From positions 17,888,256-17,952,255 of the forward strand of contig NC_135357.1 of assembly GCF_051622035.1 (NCBI RefSeq): a DNA stretch of 64,000 nucleotides, read 5' to 3'. Below are positions 50,153 through 63,752 of this stretch, in pieces. The position numbers were made by a program, and so were the translations under genes. Below the pieces are notes generated by a model. That model did no database searches and was not told the origin of the DNA. It saw only the letters and a list, made by a program, of their open reading frames with translations. This DNA comes from Arctopsyche grandis. Lineage: Eukaryota; Arthropoda; Insecta; Trichoptera; Hydropsychidae. How positions within the stretch are numbered: position 1 is the stretch's first letter; every line of letters begins with the position of its first letter.

Positions 50153-50872
50153 TCTCTATACATATATATAAAAACCGATGTTTGTCTGTCTGTCTGTCAC
50201 GTATGCGTTCCTATACCATTCAACCGATTGCGATGAAACTTACATGAGTTATTGTGTGCATGCCCGCGATGGTTTCTGTAAATAAAAATGGCCCAAAAAC
50301 AGGAATGGGAACGGGAAAACAGGGATGAGTGGTATTGCAACGCAATAATTTCGAATGTGTTCGCGTCGCCACCTGCTTTGTTAGGGTAAAATAAACAAAC
50401 GATTGAATCATTTCAAATGTATTCGCCGCCTGCGTTTTTCCAACAAATTATCATTACTGTAATTTAATTTGATTATTAAGTATAATTTTTTTTTGATTTT
50501 TAAATGCATTTTATTATTACTGAATTATTTTTACAATACATCATATATCTATTTGAATAGCTACTGATCTATTGATCATTTTCTATTTTACAATTTTAAT
50601 TTAATTTTGATAGTAATCATAGTATTATATTATTCTAATGTTAATGTACAGCATATTAGGAAAAAGAGCTCAAAAACCTTTTTACAATTCCTATAAATGC
50701 TCATAATACATCTAATACATGATTTTAATCAAAGACTCGACGATCTAAAGCAAATCATTAATTTGAAACTGAAACATTCACTTATCGAAACACATCGAGA
50801 AACGGGAATGGGAACAGGAACGGGAATCGCATGCGTTATTGTGGCAATGCAACGCATGCCGGATTCAGCTAG
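50153..50872 (+). mobile_element. Non-autonomous Helitron 1
   Basis: The 5' end TCTCTATACATATATATAAA is followed by TGTCTGTCTGTCTGTCACGT and CCGATTGCGATGAAACTTAC, a stretch typical of insect Helitrons. The 3' end has the expected hairpin (GCATGCGTT...AACGCATGC at about 50829-50859) followed 10-13 bp later by terminal CTAG at 50869-50872. The element abuts a T. Its interior (50485-50760) is shared with 17941-18720. No Rep/helicase. Confidence 0.75.
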
Positions 50873-51287
50873 TCTATATATATATAAAAACGATCGGCTA
50901 AGAGATAAAAATGACCACTGACACGAAAGCCATGTGAAACGTAAAGGAGGAATGTAAAAATGAATGTCTGTGTGTGTGTGTGTCTCGAATAGGCTCCTGA
51001 ACCACTGAACCGATTACGATGGAACTTTCAGAATTTGTTGTATGCATGTCCGGGAAGATTACTGTGAAAAAAAAACGGGAACGGAAACGGGAAAAACGGG
51101 AATGAGTGTCATTGCAACGCAATAATTTCAAATGTGTTCGATTCCTGCGTTTTTCCGACAAATGGGAACGGGAAGGAGAATGAGAACGGGAACGGGAACG
51201 GGAACGAGAATGGGAACGGGAGCGGGAACGGTAACGGGAGTTGCATGCGTTATTATGGAATTGCAACGTATGCCGGGGTTCAGCTAG
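50873..51287 (+). mobile_element. Non-autonomous Helitron 2, head-to-tail with Helitron 1
   Basis: Begins TCTATATATATATAAAAACG, close to the 5' end of Helitron 1, and contains ACCGATTACGATGGAACTTT. It ends with a hairpin GCATGCGTT...AACGTATGC, then GGGGTTCAGCTAG with CTAG at 51284-51287. The interior has a hexanucleotide minisatellite GGGAAC (51165-51238). The junction CTAG|TCTA shows that insertion of one element at the end of the other, or tandem amplification, occurred. Confidence 0.75.
51165..51238 (+). repeat. GGGAAC hexamer minisatellite
   Basis: About 12 diverged copies of GGGAAC/GAGAAT/GGGAGC inside Helitron 2. Related AACGGGAA clusters at 50305-50330, 50797-50826 and 51075-51097 suggest that the unit is a family character. 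Confidence 0.85.
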
Positions 51288-51805
51288 CTAATTCATAAAA
51301 AAAAGAAAATTATACAAGTTTATATAATGTTCTAAGATGGAAATTTGTCAAATAATCATTTCAAATAGAACAAATACATGAAAATAAATGACACAAAAAA
51401 AAAATTATAAATTTTCAGGCTAAATTATTATATAGAAGACATTTTGTAATTTTAATTTTTTTACTATAATTTGTGATATTTCGTAATATATTTGAATAAA
51501 ATTCATCAACTTGATACAAAGACTTTAATTCGTTTTGTTTAATTTAATAAACCAAAAATAAAATGTATTAAATGTAAAAATTAAGTAAAGTTTAATGTTA
51601 TACAAAAAGTGTTATTTAAAAATATTGAAACCAATGCTTGCAAATGATTTGACAATCAGTTGCATATAATATTTGTTATTATGTATGAACATATACGATT
51701 TCGTTTATCGTTGGAGAGTAAACGCCCCTTTTATTTCTATAGTTCAGTATGCACCATACCGCATAGTGATTAAATCATCTCGCATCTTCATCTAAGCGTT
51801 CTAAA

Positions 51806-53881
51806 ATGTATAAATTAACATTGTTCTTAACCATAATTTACGCTGTGTTTGCAAGGAAACCTACAGAGAAAATATGGGTACCAGATGTGAATTTTGAAAA
51901 CCCTGAAAATTGGAGTCCCAAGCGAGTTCCATGTTCAAGTGACAGAATAATGTATTCAAACGTATTTGACGAGGAAATTCATTTAACCAAAAATGACATC
52001 GAAGTGAGAGAAATTATCCTACCATTACAAGGGAGTATAAAATTGAAACAAGTCGGAGTAATAAAATTGACTGATGCATCAGATAAATTTCCAGACTGTA
52101 AAGGAGAAGATTTAGTATTTAAGAAAAACATTAAAGAGCCGTATTTTTTTTTCTTTACACGTGAATATTATATCATGTTTATGTGTTCATATTGATTTGT
52201 ATGATTATATTTCCAGGTGGATGTTGTCTAGTAATTGGAAGTCAGTTGATATTGCAGAAGTAAACAAAGCTGTCCCTCATTATGAACGACTACCTTGCCA
52301 AGATGATGGAGTTATTTTTCCCCATAACAAGACGTTTGTTTTGCAAATGCCCCATAGATTACAGAATGTTAAAAGTATAGGAGATGAATTTATAAAGGTA
52401 TATATTATGTGTAAAATAAAATTTACTTTCAATATAATATCTACATATATGTATGTGTGTATTTGGAAAGTTCTTTCTAACCAAAATTAATATTATAAGT
52501 GTTTGTGATAATTATAATATAATTTTATTATAATGTGTAGGAAACGGAACCATTGCAGTTGTATGATATATTTCAAGAAAATCCATTGGTTTTTCAAGAA
52601 ATTGAAACTGAGGTTTCACCATCAGTAATGCTTTCTTCAAATTCAAAAATAAAGACCTGTTCTATTAGAGAATCTTGTCCTTGCCAAACCAAAAGCATTC
52701 CGAGTGAACTGTGTTTAAATGAAATTAAGAGTTGTCCTCCATTGGAATGTTTAAATCCAGTCATTCCGAAAAATCACTGTTGTGAAATTTGTGGTTTGTA
52801 ATTACAATTAATTAAAGTGAATATGTACATATTATGAAATTTATTGAAATTTTGTATATTACACAGGTGGAGTTTTACTGTTCAACCAGCAAAAAGACTT
52901 TAATGTGGGTCTATTACAAAAAGAAATTGAAGAAAAAATAGATGAGTGGAAAATAAAAGGCATCCAATGGCATGTAGGTACTGTAAGTGAAAACGAAGAT
53001 ACCTATAATATACAAATTGTTATCGTTGAAAATTCTTTATATGATGGCCGAAGTGTGGACTTGGCAAAACGATTAAAACAATATTTTGCCGGACGTAAGT
53101 AGAAATTAAATTAATTAATTAATTAAAATTGAATATAAAATTGAAAGACTTCTCTTAGGTAAATCTATTATTTTCTAATTTATATAGACCTACATATGTA
53201 CATATGTATATAGAACCACATGTTACTACAGTAACATGTGGTAACCTGTAAAGTTATTGTAAGATGATTGAAATTAAATAATAACTATAAAATAAGTATA
53301 CAAAGCATTTTCACTTCAGGTTTGAACTTCACGAATAACGTCATGGTCTCTGGAATGCCATGGAGTGAAACTAAAGGTGGTTGGGAGGGTTTGATAATGC
53401 TTTTTGTTGTGGCAATTTTCTTTGCAGGACTTTTAATGTATTACTATTCACCATCTGATATTATTAGCGCTCGTCCGTTCAGGTAATATTTTTGAACTTT
53501 TTGATGTTCTTGTTAGTGATAATTGATTGAAAATAATTCTATCTATATTTAAATGATAAAGACCATTGGGATTTGCTCGTTTTGAAAATCGTTCCCGCGA
53601 AGGCAGTTTGATGCTAGGAGTATCACAACTTTCTTTGGACAAAGCATTTGATAATCCACTGTATGATAAGAATACGGTAAGAAAATAATAATAAAAAACT
53701 GAAAATTATTATATACAAATACATGTATGTATATGTGTATATACTGTTCATAATTAATATATTAGTAATTTATTTTTAGGCTAGATCAACAGAAGATGTT
53801 AAATTTAAGGAAGAGCCATTAAATGAATCTGATACTGAAGAAGAGCTAGTGGATCCAATTTCAGAAAAGGAAAACTTATAA
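51806..53881 (+). CDS. AMN: Amnionless homologue, cubilin co-receptor
   Basis: A type I membrane protein that carries cubilin to the cell surface for protein endocytosis; in flies it works in nephrocytes. Exons 51806-52140, 52217-52397, 52541-52793, 52867-53094, 53320-53482, 53562-53676 and 53780-53881 splice in phase to 458 aa, close to the usual length. A signal peptide (MYKLTLFLTIIYAVFA) is followed by KIWVPDVNFENPENWSPKRV, a typical Amnionless opening, and a Cys-rich VWC-like block near residues 205-255 (CSIRESCPCQ, ELCLNEIKSCPPLECLNP, NHCCEICG). One TM helix spans about 356-375 (GLIMLFVVAIFFAGLLMYYY). The cytoplasmic tail has FDNPLY at 416-421, an FxNPxY endocytic signal. AATAAA at 53993. 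Confidence 0.92.
53215..53242. repeat. Short perfect inverted repeat in Amnionless intron 4
   Basis: CCACATGTTAC and GTAACATGTGG pair around a 4-5 base loop. Possibly chance or a MITE relic. Confidence 0.5.
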
Positions 53882-54211
53882 TTATTTAAAAATGGAAATT
53901 TCAAGCTTAATTTTTTCTGAATATATAAATTTTAAATAACATATGTAGTTCAAAAATTTATTCCTGTATTATGTAATAGGTATAGTGAATTAAATAAACT
54001 AATATTTGATTATATAAAACATCATTAATATATTTAAATATTTGTAGAAGTGAAATCAAATTTACTGTAAGAAAGGCTTTTATTTTAATGAAATAATAAC
54101 AATAATATTATATTGCGAGAATAAAATTTGTAAATAGACAGTATTATTAAAATATATAATACATACATACATATATTGATTTATGTTAGAATTATAAGTG
54201 ATAGAGACAAA

Positions 54212-55301
54212 TCATTTAGTTTTGCTGCTGCAGCTACTAACAGATGATATTTCATTTGTATCGCCAGATTGGGTTAATCTTTCTTTATTTTGAACATCTT
54301 TTAAGGAAACTTTTTTAATTTTGCGTTTCTTTTGACCGTCATCAATAATTTTAAATTCTGAATTTGAATTTTCACCTTCTTTATTTATTTTTTTATTATT
54401 CTCATTGACTAAACTACTTTGGAGTTGCTTCAGAAATTCAGCAGCTACAGACGAAACTTCAGTAGGACCCGGTGATTGAGTTGAAAGACAATCGGTAACT
54501 GCAAATACTAGATCCTTAATTGTCTCAACGTCACAATCCGTCTCATCTAAAATTTAATACATTTAAATTAAAAAAAACTTATTTCAGGATTGTAAAACAT
54601 GTTAAAATATGTATACCTTGCATTATTTCTAATATACTGTCAATATCGATTTTATGTGTCGCAAAGTAAGGAGCAATATCAATCAAAGCTGCTACAGCTA
54701 CGTCTATGGCTCCGGTGTCTTCAGACGTTACTCCCGCATCTAACAGCCCTTTTATAACATATTGAAATTCCTTAGCAGCTTTTTCTTTTAATTTGTCTAT
54801 TTCAAGATTTGTAGTCACGTCATCTCCTAACTAAATATGTAATGACAACACACATTAAATTAAAAGTGATACTTTTAAAATTATGTATTTAATTATTATG
54901 TAAAACATCTATACATTGAATTTAGTGATTTGATTTAGAATTTCAGCAATAGAATGTTTGCATCTTTCATTTTGTTCATTTATACTTCTATCTGATTTAC
55001 TTGAATTGAGTTTTTCGAAAATAGTGTCTGCTGCTTGATTCACGTTAACTTTTCTAAAATATTTTGAGAATAAAATTAATTTACATATACATATATTGTC
55101 TTAAATTAAAAGTACTAATACTTACCCTTCAATTAATGATGGTAAAATTTCACCCATAGCTTTCATTAATTCAATTTCACAAACGTTATATGAAAATTGT
55201 CTTACACTGATTTCATTTAGTTCTTTTGCCAAAGACATTGCAATGAATCTGCATATTTTTATTATAAATGTGGAAAATTATTGATTGTTAAAATTTTTTA
55301 T

Positions 55302-55332
<31 letters not shown>

Positions 55333-58300
55333 GTACTATACCTAGTATTCGAAAAGTCTAATGGTAATTCTGAAGGTGGTGGGGTATCTATAATAGATAC
55401 TTGCGACGAATCATTTATGGGAGGTAAAATTGGTGATTTATATGGTTTCAATTTTAATCTATGAAGCTCTGTTCTCAAATCCTGAAAGACAAAAAAAGTC
55501 AAAATAATTCGAATTAAATCTAATTGAATTTACATAAATGCTTACTGAAAGAGTTTAGTGAGCTTAGAATTATCACAACGTAAATACGTACATTTTTTAA
55601 AATCAGAACATTAACGCTTAATATACATTTTATTATTAGGTTAAATAAACATTTATATCTAACATTGATACCTCAATTTTTTTCTGTTTTTCTTTGTTTA
55701 CGCACCGTAGTCTGGTAAGATCTTTTTTATAAACTTGTTCAAGATCGTCTGCCAACGCAATATTTGATTTTTTAAATTCCTAACAACAAAAACAAAAACT
55801 AAAAACACATCTAAATAAAATACACGTTTTATAAAATACTTATTATATTATGTGCACTTTGTTCGAGAATAGTTGAGTCTGCAACATCGTCGCAGTACGT
55901 AATTTCGATATGTGTTCTTGTATTGCACGACAGTATTGTCTCTCTAGTTCTTCTTGTTTTTTCTACAAAAATTCATAAAAATTAATTTGAAGAAATGTTA
56001 AAATGACAACTCAATGGAAATAATTATTATATAAATTAAAATAAACTATTAACCTTCCATTGATTAAGCTGATCGACCATATCACTTGTCAAACCAGTAG
56101 CTGATGTCAATTTAAATTGATTTACCATGCATTCAAGTACGCTATCTAGTATTTTAGAAGCTTCTCTCTTCGCATTTTCGTAACTGAGAATGGAAAGTTT
56201 TTGTGAAAGACCAAGTTTGTGCTCTAAAACATTTTGTATTCTTTTTTTCAGGTCAATAATGCGTTGATTCATGTATGTGCAATCTCCTTTCATATGTTCT
56301 AGATGTTCTTTACTCATACTAAAATATGTATAAGTGAATGTAAAAGTTTCTGCACAAAAAAAAGTGTTATAACTAAGAAGTAATCCAATTTTCAAGAACT
56401 CATATATCTGGAATGGTATTCATTTATTTACTGACATGTGGCAATTCATCAACTTCTTTTATTAATACTAATTTAGTTTTGGTTTCAAATACACATAGTG
56501 ATTACAGAATTAATATACATGTCACATATTGTACACTATTTGACATACTTATATAATTTTCTCTGTTCTTCAGCTTCACTGAGTAATTGTTGAACCCGTT
56601 GTTGAAGAGCTTCAATTGCTGATGCAGGAAATATTATAGCTTCTTTGCCAGTTCTTAATTCTTCGAGAGCATTAAATCTGCACTGATCAGCACTTAGAAT
56701 AACAACACAATCTATATCGTTCAGTTCGAGTTGCTTTTCTTCCTGTATGGAATATTAAAACAAATTAAAGAAACCATTCTCATATAATAAGTTAAGAAAG
56801 TACATACATACATACATATGTATATGTATGTACATACATATTTTCATTACACAACACTCACTAATAATTTATTTAAATTATTTTTTCTTCTTTCTAATTC
56901 CATCGACATTTCATCAATTTCCACGTTTTTATCGAGTATAGCTTTTACAGCAATATTAATTAATCTTTCTTGTTCTTTAATATCAAATTCTAATTGAAAC
57001 CTGATTCAATATGAAAAAAAAAACTTTTACTGTAAAATCTGTATTACATTACATATATAAATATACATATATAAAATAATTACCTAACTGATCTGAGTTG
57101 TACTGTTTCTTCGAAGACTTGCGGATCGCAACCCGGAGGACACAAATTAGAATCCAATCTTATACGTGTAGTATCTCGATCACCATCAATAGAACTATCA
57201 GCTTCATCTGATGATGTAGATTTGGATGATAATGAATCTTAAAATATAAGAATACATAAAATTGAATAACTTCATAAACACATATGTACATAGACTTTTA
57301 ATGATTTTAGGATGATTTTAAGTACCAGATGATTTAGATTTCTTTCTGAAAACTCTTTTTAAAAATGCAGAATATTGACTTTTATCTACAATATTCCTTA
57401 ATTGAATAAACAAATCTTTTTTTTGCGCCATATAAGTAGTAATAATTGATTTTCGACTGTCTATTTCTTTTTGTAAAACAGTTAGTTGATTGTTCATCAT
57501 TTTTAACTGAAATATCAATACAAACATATCTCATTTAAATACTATATCATACGAAACACCTGAAATTATGTAGTTTAATTTTTCTATATCATAAAGTGGA
57601 AATGTGAAATTGATGAATTTTAATCATAAATATAAATATACATATAAGATATTGTTGAAGAAAATATTTTACTTCGGTTAGAGTTTCTTGGACGCTTTGA
57701 GATAACTTGATTTCATCGCATTCATATGAATCCAGAATCAATTTTTCTTGAGTAAGACGTAGTAAATGAAGTCGTAGAAATTGTGCGTTTAGTACTATTC
57801 TTTCACGTGACTGTCTGCTTACCTTTAAACCATTTTCCCATTTTTCAATTAATTGTTTCATACCTCTAAGTACGTCATCTTGTTCCACCAATAACCTGTT
57901 CAAGTGATGTATAGAAGAACATTTACATACATTCATACATATGTATGTATATATGTACATATGCAGTTGTAGTACATATATACATATGTAGTTATAAAAG
58001 ACTAAACAATTTTTTAAAGTATGCAAATGGGAAAATTGACATGAAAATTAATTTAGCATTACACAGAAATATGTCTTTCACGACGATCTACTTTATTTCC
58101 ATTATCAGGATTATCTGCATGACTCATTTCATCATTCCATGAATCTATAAACATAATATGTATTACAGTAAAATTTCATTTTGCAGTTGAATTATTTGTT
58201 GCTAAAATAAATGTGTATAAAATAAATATACCTTCATCTTCTGTATTCGATGTAACATCTGTTGCAGTATTTTTTAATAAATTATATTTTATCTAAAAAT

Positions 58301-61300
58301 TCAATTACGGAAAAGAAATATATAAATAAATTGATGTTAAATTATAAATGTATTTATCGGTGTTATATTATAAATGGAATTTACCTCTAGATTTTTTTCG
58401 GGATATTCTAAATCATTGTTAATCGACGGTGGTGGGAATGATAAAAGAGAAACACATTCTGATGGCAATGATGATATAATATAGGTAAGTGTCTCAGTAA
58501 AGGTATGAAATTTTTTTACAAGCTCAGATTTATGAGTCCTTAATGAGATTAAGGAATTATTAAAATCATGTTGAATATCGAAAATCTATAATATTATAAA
58601 TAAGTAAATGAAATACAACTGTGAATTTAATATACCTAAACATAGGATATTTTTTTACAAGGTTAATTTATTACATAAACATACATATTTATGTACACTT
58701 ACTTGTTTTCGTGTGGTGAACATGTCCAAAAGTATTTTATATTTGGATATAATTGGTATTGTTTCGAGCTTGCTTTTAAGATAATACTCTCCTAATTTTA
58801 CATCACCTTGACTTTCAAAATCTTGAACCTCGTTTTCCGCATATTTTTTTTTCAAATGTCCCTGCCACTAAAATTTATTTGATATTATTTGATATTTTTT
58901 TGTAATTATACTTAGTTTTCACATTCGTGACCAATTTTATAAATTTTTAACCACTACATTACATTAATTAAATCAACACTGTCTTACTTGGATTTCTTGA
59001 AAACGCTTTCTTTCAAGTCGTTGTAAATAATTACGTAAAGCTTTTGTCAAAGTGTGTGGTGGTTGCGAAGATGTTAAAAGATTCTGCATTATAGCCGTTG
59101 AATATAAATTAGATGAAAATCTTCTAGTTAAATCATCATCAATTTTGTCTAATTCTTCTGATTTACTAAATAAATTGAATTAAATTAACTTTTGACGTTA
59201 CATTTATAGATATATTATTTATCAAATAATACTTTAAATATATTATATTAGTCAAGAACTAACCACAAAACCTCAATTAATCCATTCGTTCTTAAGCATG
59301 AAATTGAGAGTACATTTTATAGACCATTATGATGTATTTATTATACATACATATGTATATACAAATATGCAAAAAAGATGAAACAAGGAAATGATATAAT
59401 CAAATTTGAAATTTAGCGACTTACTGCAATTGCTTTTTGGGTTTTGTTAGTTGTTTTTGAATGTAAGCGAAGTTACTTAAAAAATCACTGGGAAGCTTTT
59501 TTTGCCGAATGATTTTTACAGTTAAGTTATCATCTCTGAAAGCCAATAGATAATATAAATATATGCAATATTAAGAAATAGTTTTATAAAAGACCGCATA
59601 TTGAATAAATAATTCGTACAAAATTGAATTAATTTGAAAAGGGAAGGTGTCCAAAGGTTCAATATTTCGAGCTATCATTTTTTTGAGGCTTAAGTTGGAT
59701 ACCTCCAATGTATAAGCTAGGCGTCGACGAACAGAAGACATTTTTTGCATAATTTCGCATGTTAAATTATCCTGTACTTTTGGGTGTTCTTGCATTTGAA
59801 TTTGTTGTCTTGTGGGCAATAAATTATTTCTAGAGTGATATTAAATGGGTTGAAACATTAAATTCATGGATTTGATTATCTAGTAAATGTTGTTTAGTTT
59901 GATTACTTTTCGAGCAAATCCTCAATTTCAAGTTTTAAAGCATTCAACTGATTTATTATTCCATCTTTGTGTAATGATATTGCACACATTAAAGCATTTC
60001 TTTCTTTTTCTTGAATGAATTCTTCGTGGGATAAAGTTGGGTCTCCGTTTTCAAATATGCATGCAAAGGTATCAGTCTGCAAATGAAAACAAACACGAAA
60101 TTTTAATTATTACTCGATGGATATGTTAATTTGATTGGGATTTTATTATATGACAATACAACGAAAATTTCACTGTTCGTATTTTCCATAACCGATTCCT
60201 CCATCGGAATATTAAAATTTAGTTCAAATGAAAATATGTTTCCATCATCACCAGCGGTATAAAGAAATCTAGAAATTCAATGCATATTAAATGTTTCAAA
60301 TATATGAGATCTGAATATTAAAAATATATATTTTAATAAAATGAAGAATAATTTATATATGTACTTATTTTCATGATTCATAAAAATTTGAGTAATTTTT
60401 CCTCTTTGACTATCATGTGTGACTATGCTTTCAACATGTTTTAGAATAACTTGTGGAACCAGAATTACATTTGGTTCATGTTTTTTCTTTCGTTTAGGAT
60501 TTTGTTTTAATCTGTCAAGTTTTTGTTCAAATTCAACTTGTGATTTATCTTCGTATTCATCAAGCATTTTAAAAATTGACAATTCCCCATTGCTCATTCC
60601 AATGATAAAATAATATTTATCATCACTAAAAATGAAAGATTTTAAGAAATTGTCTTATAAAACATACATATGTAAATTATAGATTTGAAAGTAATATTTC
60701 TATTATGATACATGAAATAGTCACAAGAAATTATATGTAAATACAATAAATCCTACATATATAAATGAGAAGTAATACTGTCATTAAAGTCTCCTTTTAA
60801 ATATACATATTTGTTTATATTGGTTTCACCCGGACGAAGTCGTAGTATACAATTACATCCTTCTTGTGTCGTCCAAATTTGAGATTCATCTTTTGGATCA
60901 TATTTGGCCCAAATCATAGATCTTGATGAATTTTCGTCGATTTCAACTTATTAAAAATATTAAAACAACTTAGTCTGATATTGTAAATTTCACATAAATA
61001 CTTAAATCGATTATCTTTGTTGTAAGTACCCAATTCAATATTAGATTTTTCATTGTCTTCAACAATCACACCATCAATATCTTCAATTAAATTTTGACGT
61101 AAGCTGCATATTAAATTAGCGAACTAATTAATAAATTAAAATGAAAATGAAAATTTTATTGTTTAATAGTATATTAATATACTACACCAGATATTTTTTA
61201 GTTTTGTCATACAAATTGAGTCAAATTCCTTTTCATATGAAATGATCTCACCGGAATTTTGTAGTTGCGGTAGTTTGGCTTCCAAAATGATACATTCTTC

Positions 61301-63361
61301 ACAAGCCATTAAAATAATGTTGTCCTAAATATAATTGTAAAAAGATATCTATTTGAAATCTACAAAGCATACATATATATATTATATTATTAATTTAATA
61401 AATGCATACGTCATTTGGTTTCCATCTTATTGAATTTACACAACTTGCTACTTTAAAGAAACAAAATGGAGAAAGAAATAAAGTGTGATTGTTTTTAATT
61501 ATTTGATATATAAAAATAGTATAGTCTTCGGAAGATGTTATGAGATAATTTAATTTTTCGTTGGCATTTATTGTTTTAACCGGTCTGGTGTGAGGTTTAA
61601 GTATCTAAAATACATATTTAAGTATATAGAAATATGATTTATTTTTTGAAAATAAATAAATATTTTTTTACCTGAAGTTGCACAACGCACTCTTTATATT
61701 CATTAAGAGGTTTGCTTGTTTGGAAAACATTTGTATTTATTAATATAAGTCGAATACTACCATTTTCAAATCCCAATACTAAAGTATTTCCCATTTCGTC
61801 AATCTTTTGAGAAAAAACCAATTATATATATATCTAAACGTGAAATTACATATATATACATATATCTAAGTATAGTTTTTTAAAAATATAATAGTACCTT
61901 TTCTGGTATATAATACATGCAGGTTGCTCTGTGTGGATATTTTCCAATAAAAATAATAGGCCCACTAGGTAATTTGTGAATTAAAAGTGATCCATCATAT
62001 CCAAGAGACACTAAGAAAGGGATGAACCTCATTGAAGCAATTCCCGCTACAGCTCCACCATGTGAATTTATAATTTTTATTGCATCATCACTTTCAATTT
62101 CTTTTGTATCTTTAGTTTCACTATCTGATTCTAACTTGATTATCCAAATAGCACCAGTAGCATCCTAAAATTTAATATTTGTAATCGATATTTTGGGCAA
62201 ACATAAATAATGGGAGTGAAGTGGTTGTGTAAAAATTACTTGTGCAAACCATTCGTTTCTCTCTCTATGATAAATACAAACGAGTTGAGAATTTGGTATG
62301 AGTTTTTCAGTGACAGGATTTAATTCTGTGAAAGGGTTATCTTCACCTATATCTGTCATTTCTTCAGGATTCCAATACCATGTACAAATGTGTCCATCTA
62401 AACTTATTGTTGTTATCTAAAATACATATGTTACGTAAATTTATTTGAAAATATCATTTTGTTAGTACATACATACATATTTAGTATATATTTGACAATT
62501 ATTTTACTTCATCCGTTTTTGTACAATACAGCATTTGAGTAATGGGTCCTTGATGACATGTTTGCCGTCCTTTTCTAAAAATTTCTGCTTTGATTACACC
62601 AGCTTCCCATATCAATATATTTCCCCATGAACAACCAGACAAAACCTTAGAACAAATTCGTTGATGTAATGAACAATATGGGAAATGTATATTTTTCATT
62701 TATTCATTTTATCTAGAAATGAAAAACTCAAAACTGACCTTCTCATCAGGGAGAGGAAGAATGCCAAGAATATCAGATATATCTGTTTTTCCGAATCTAC
62801 CGTTTATTGCCTTTAATTTGAGACCAGTGAACGTCGTAGCCATTTTCCAAATTTTAATGTGATTTAATCCTAATAATACCAAATAATTCAATTTTTGAAA
62901 TTTAAATTAAAGGAAGTTATTTCATGTGTTATCTCAGTATTGTTGATTAAAAAAAAATACCACTGGTAATCAATTGTTCAGGAACGAATGGGGAAAATAC
63001 TACATTGTAAACACTAAACGAAAATGCATTTGTTCTCAGTTTGATATCACCATTTTTCCAATTCCAAATTGTCAGATTATAATCTGGTTCTCCACCCAAA
63101 GATGCAAGCAAATTTCCATCATGACTATATAAAAATATACATATATTGCTTATTAAATTAAATATCAATGAAATTTTTGAACACTTGTTTAGAAAAGTTC
63201 AACCTGTATGTTAAATGGGAATATGTATGAGTTGTTCCATCCTTCAATTTTACTATGACTTTCATTGAAGGCCATTGAAATATTTCTATTAGTGGTAAAT
63301 TGGAATTTGCACTTCCTTGTCCAATAGCAATGTGACATGGAGAAACAGTAGAATTTTTCTG

Positions 63362-63429
<68 letters not shown>

Positions 63430-63752
63430 GGTATTTAATATTAAAACGTATAAAAACTATATGTAATTATATTTTTATTTTACCGTAATATGTCCAACGC
63501 TTCCACCAGTGCTACTTTTTTGAAAATGTCTCTGCTTTTCGATCACATTATAAAACGTTATGATTGAACCTGAAGCCCAAGCTATGACATTTTCATCACA
63601 AACACATAAATTGTATAAACGTTGACAATCATAACCAAAAGAATAGCTAAAACAGTTTTTGTATTGGTAAAAATATATTTAACTATTATATGAATTACTT
63701 GAATATATTACTTGAAATTTAAAATACACGTTTTTTCATCACATTTTTCCAT
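54212..63752 (-). CDS. CFAP44: CFAP44 homologue, axonemal WD-repeat/coiled-coil protein
   Basis: CFAP44 works with CFAP43 in the tether/tether-head complex beside inner dynein f in motile cilia and sperm flagella. I trace 36 coding exons on the minus strand (first 63752-63712, last 54546-54212); all junctions agree in phase and sum to 5,865 nt, 1,954 aa (human 1,854). The N-terminal half is WD repeats: [81 protein letters not shown] and [13 protein letters not shown]. The coiled-coil half contains [63 protein letters not shown] and [10 protein letters not shown]. The C-terminal 300 or so residues are less conserved and end in a Lys/Ser-rich tail. Convergent with Amnionless. Within the insect this suggests testis or chordotonal expression (inference). 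Confidence 0.93.
63366..63430. repeat. (TA)n then (T)n tract in CFAP44 intron 2
   Basis: A pure TA tract of about 48 bp is followed by about 17 T. On the coding strand this is an A-run then TA repeat immediately upstream of the exon 63358-63204 acceptor. Length may vary between individuals. Confidence 0.95.

Larger units (their letters stand above)
49277..51805. other. nAChR 3' UTR and intergenic DNA with Helitrons
   Basis: AATAAA at about 49340 and 49512 may end the nAChR transcript. The middle is taken by the two Helitrons. The 500 bp before Amnionless (51290-51805) is plain AT-rich sequence and should hold its promoter; no TATA box can be singled out. Confidence 0.5.

Noticed and set aside
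54212-55500. Possibility that the C-terminal minus-strand exons are a separate gene next to CFAP44
   Set aside because: Splice phases run without a break through all exons and no start codon context or gap of intergenic size separates them.
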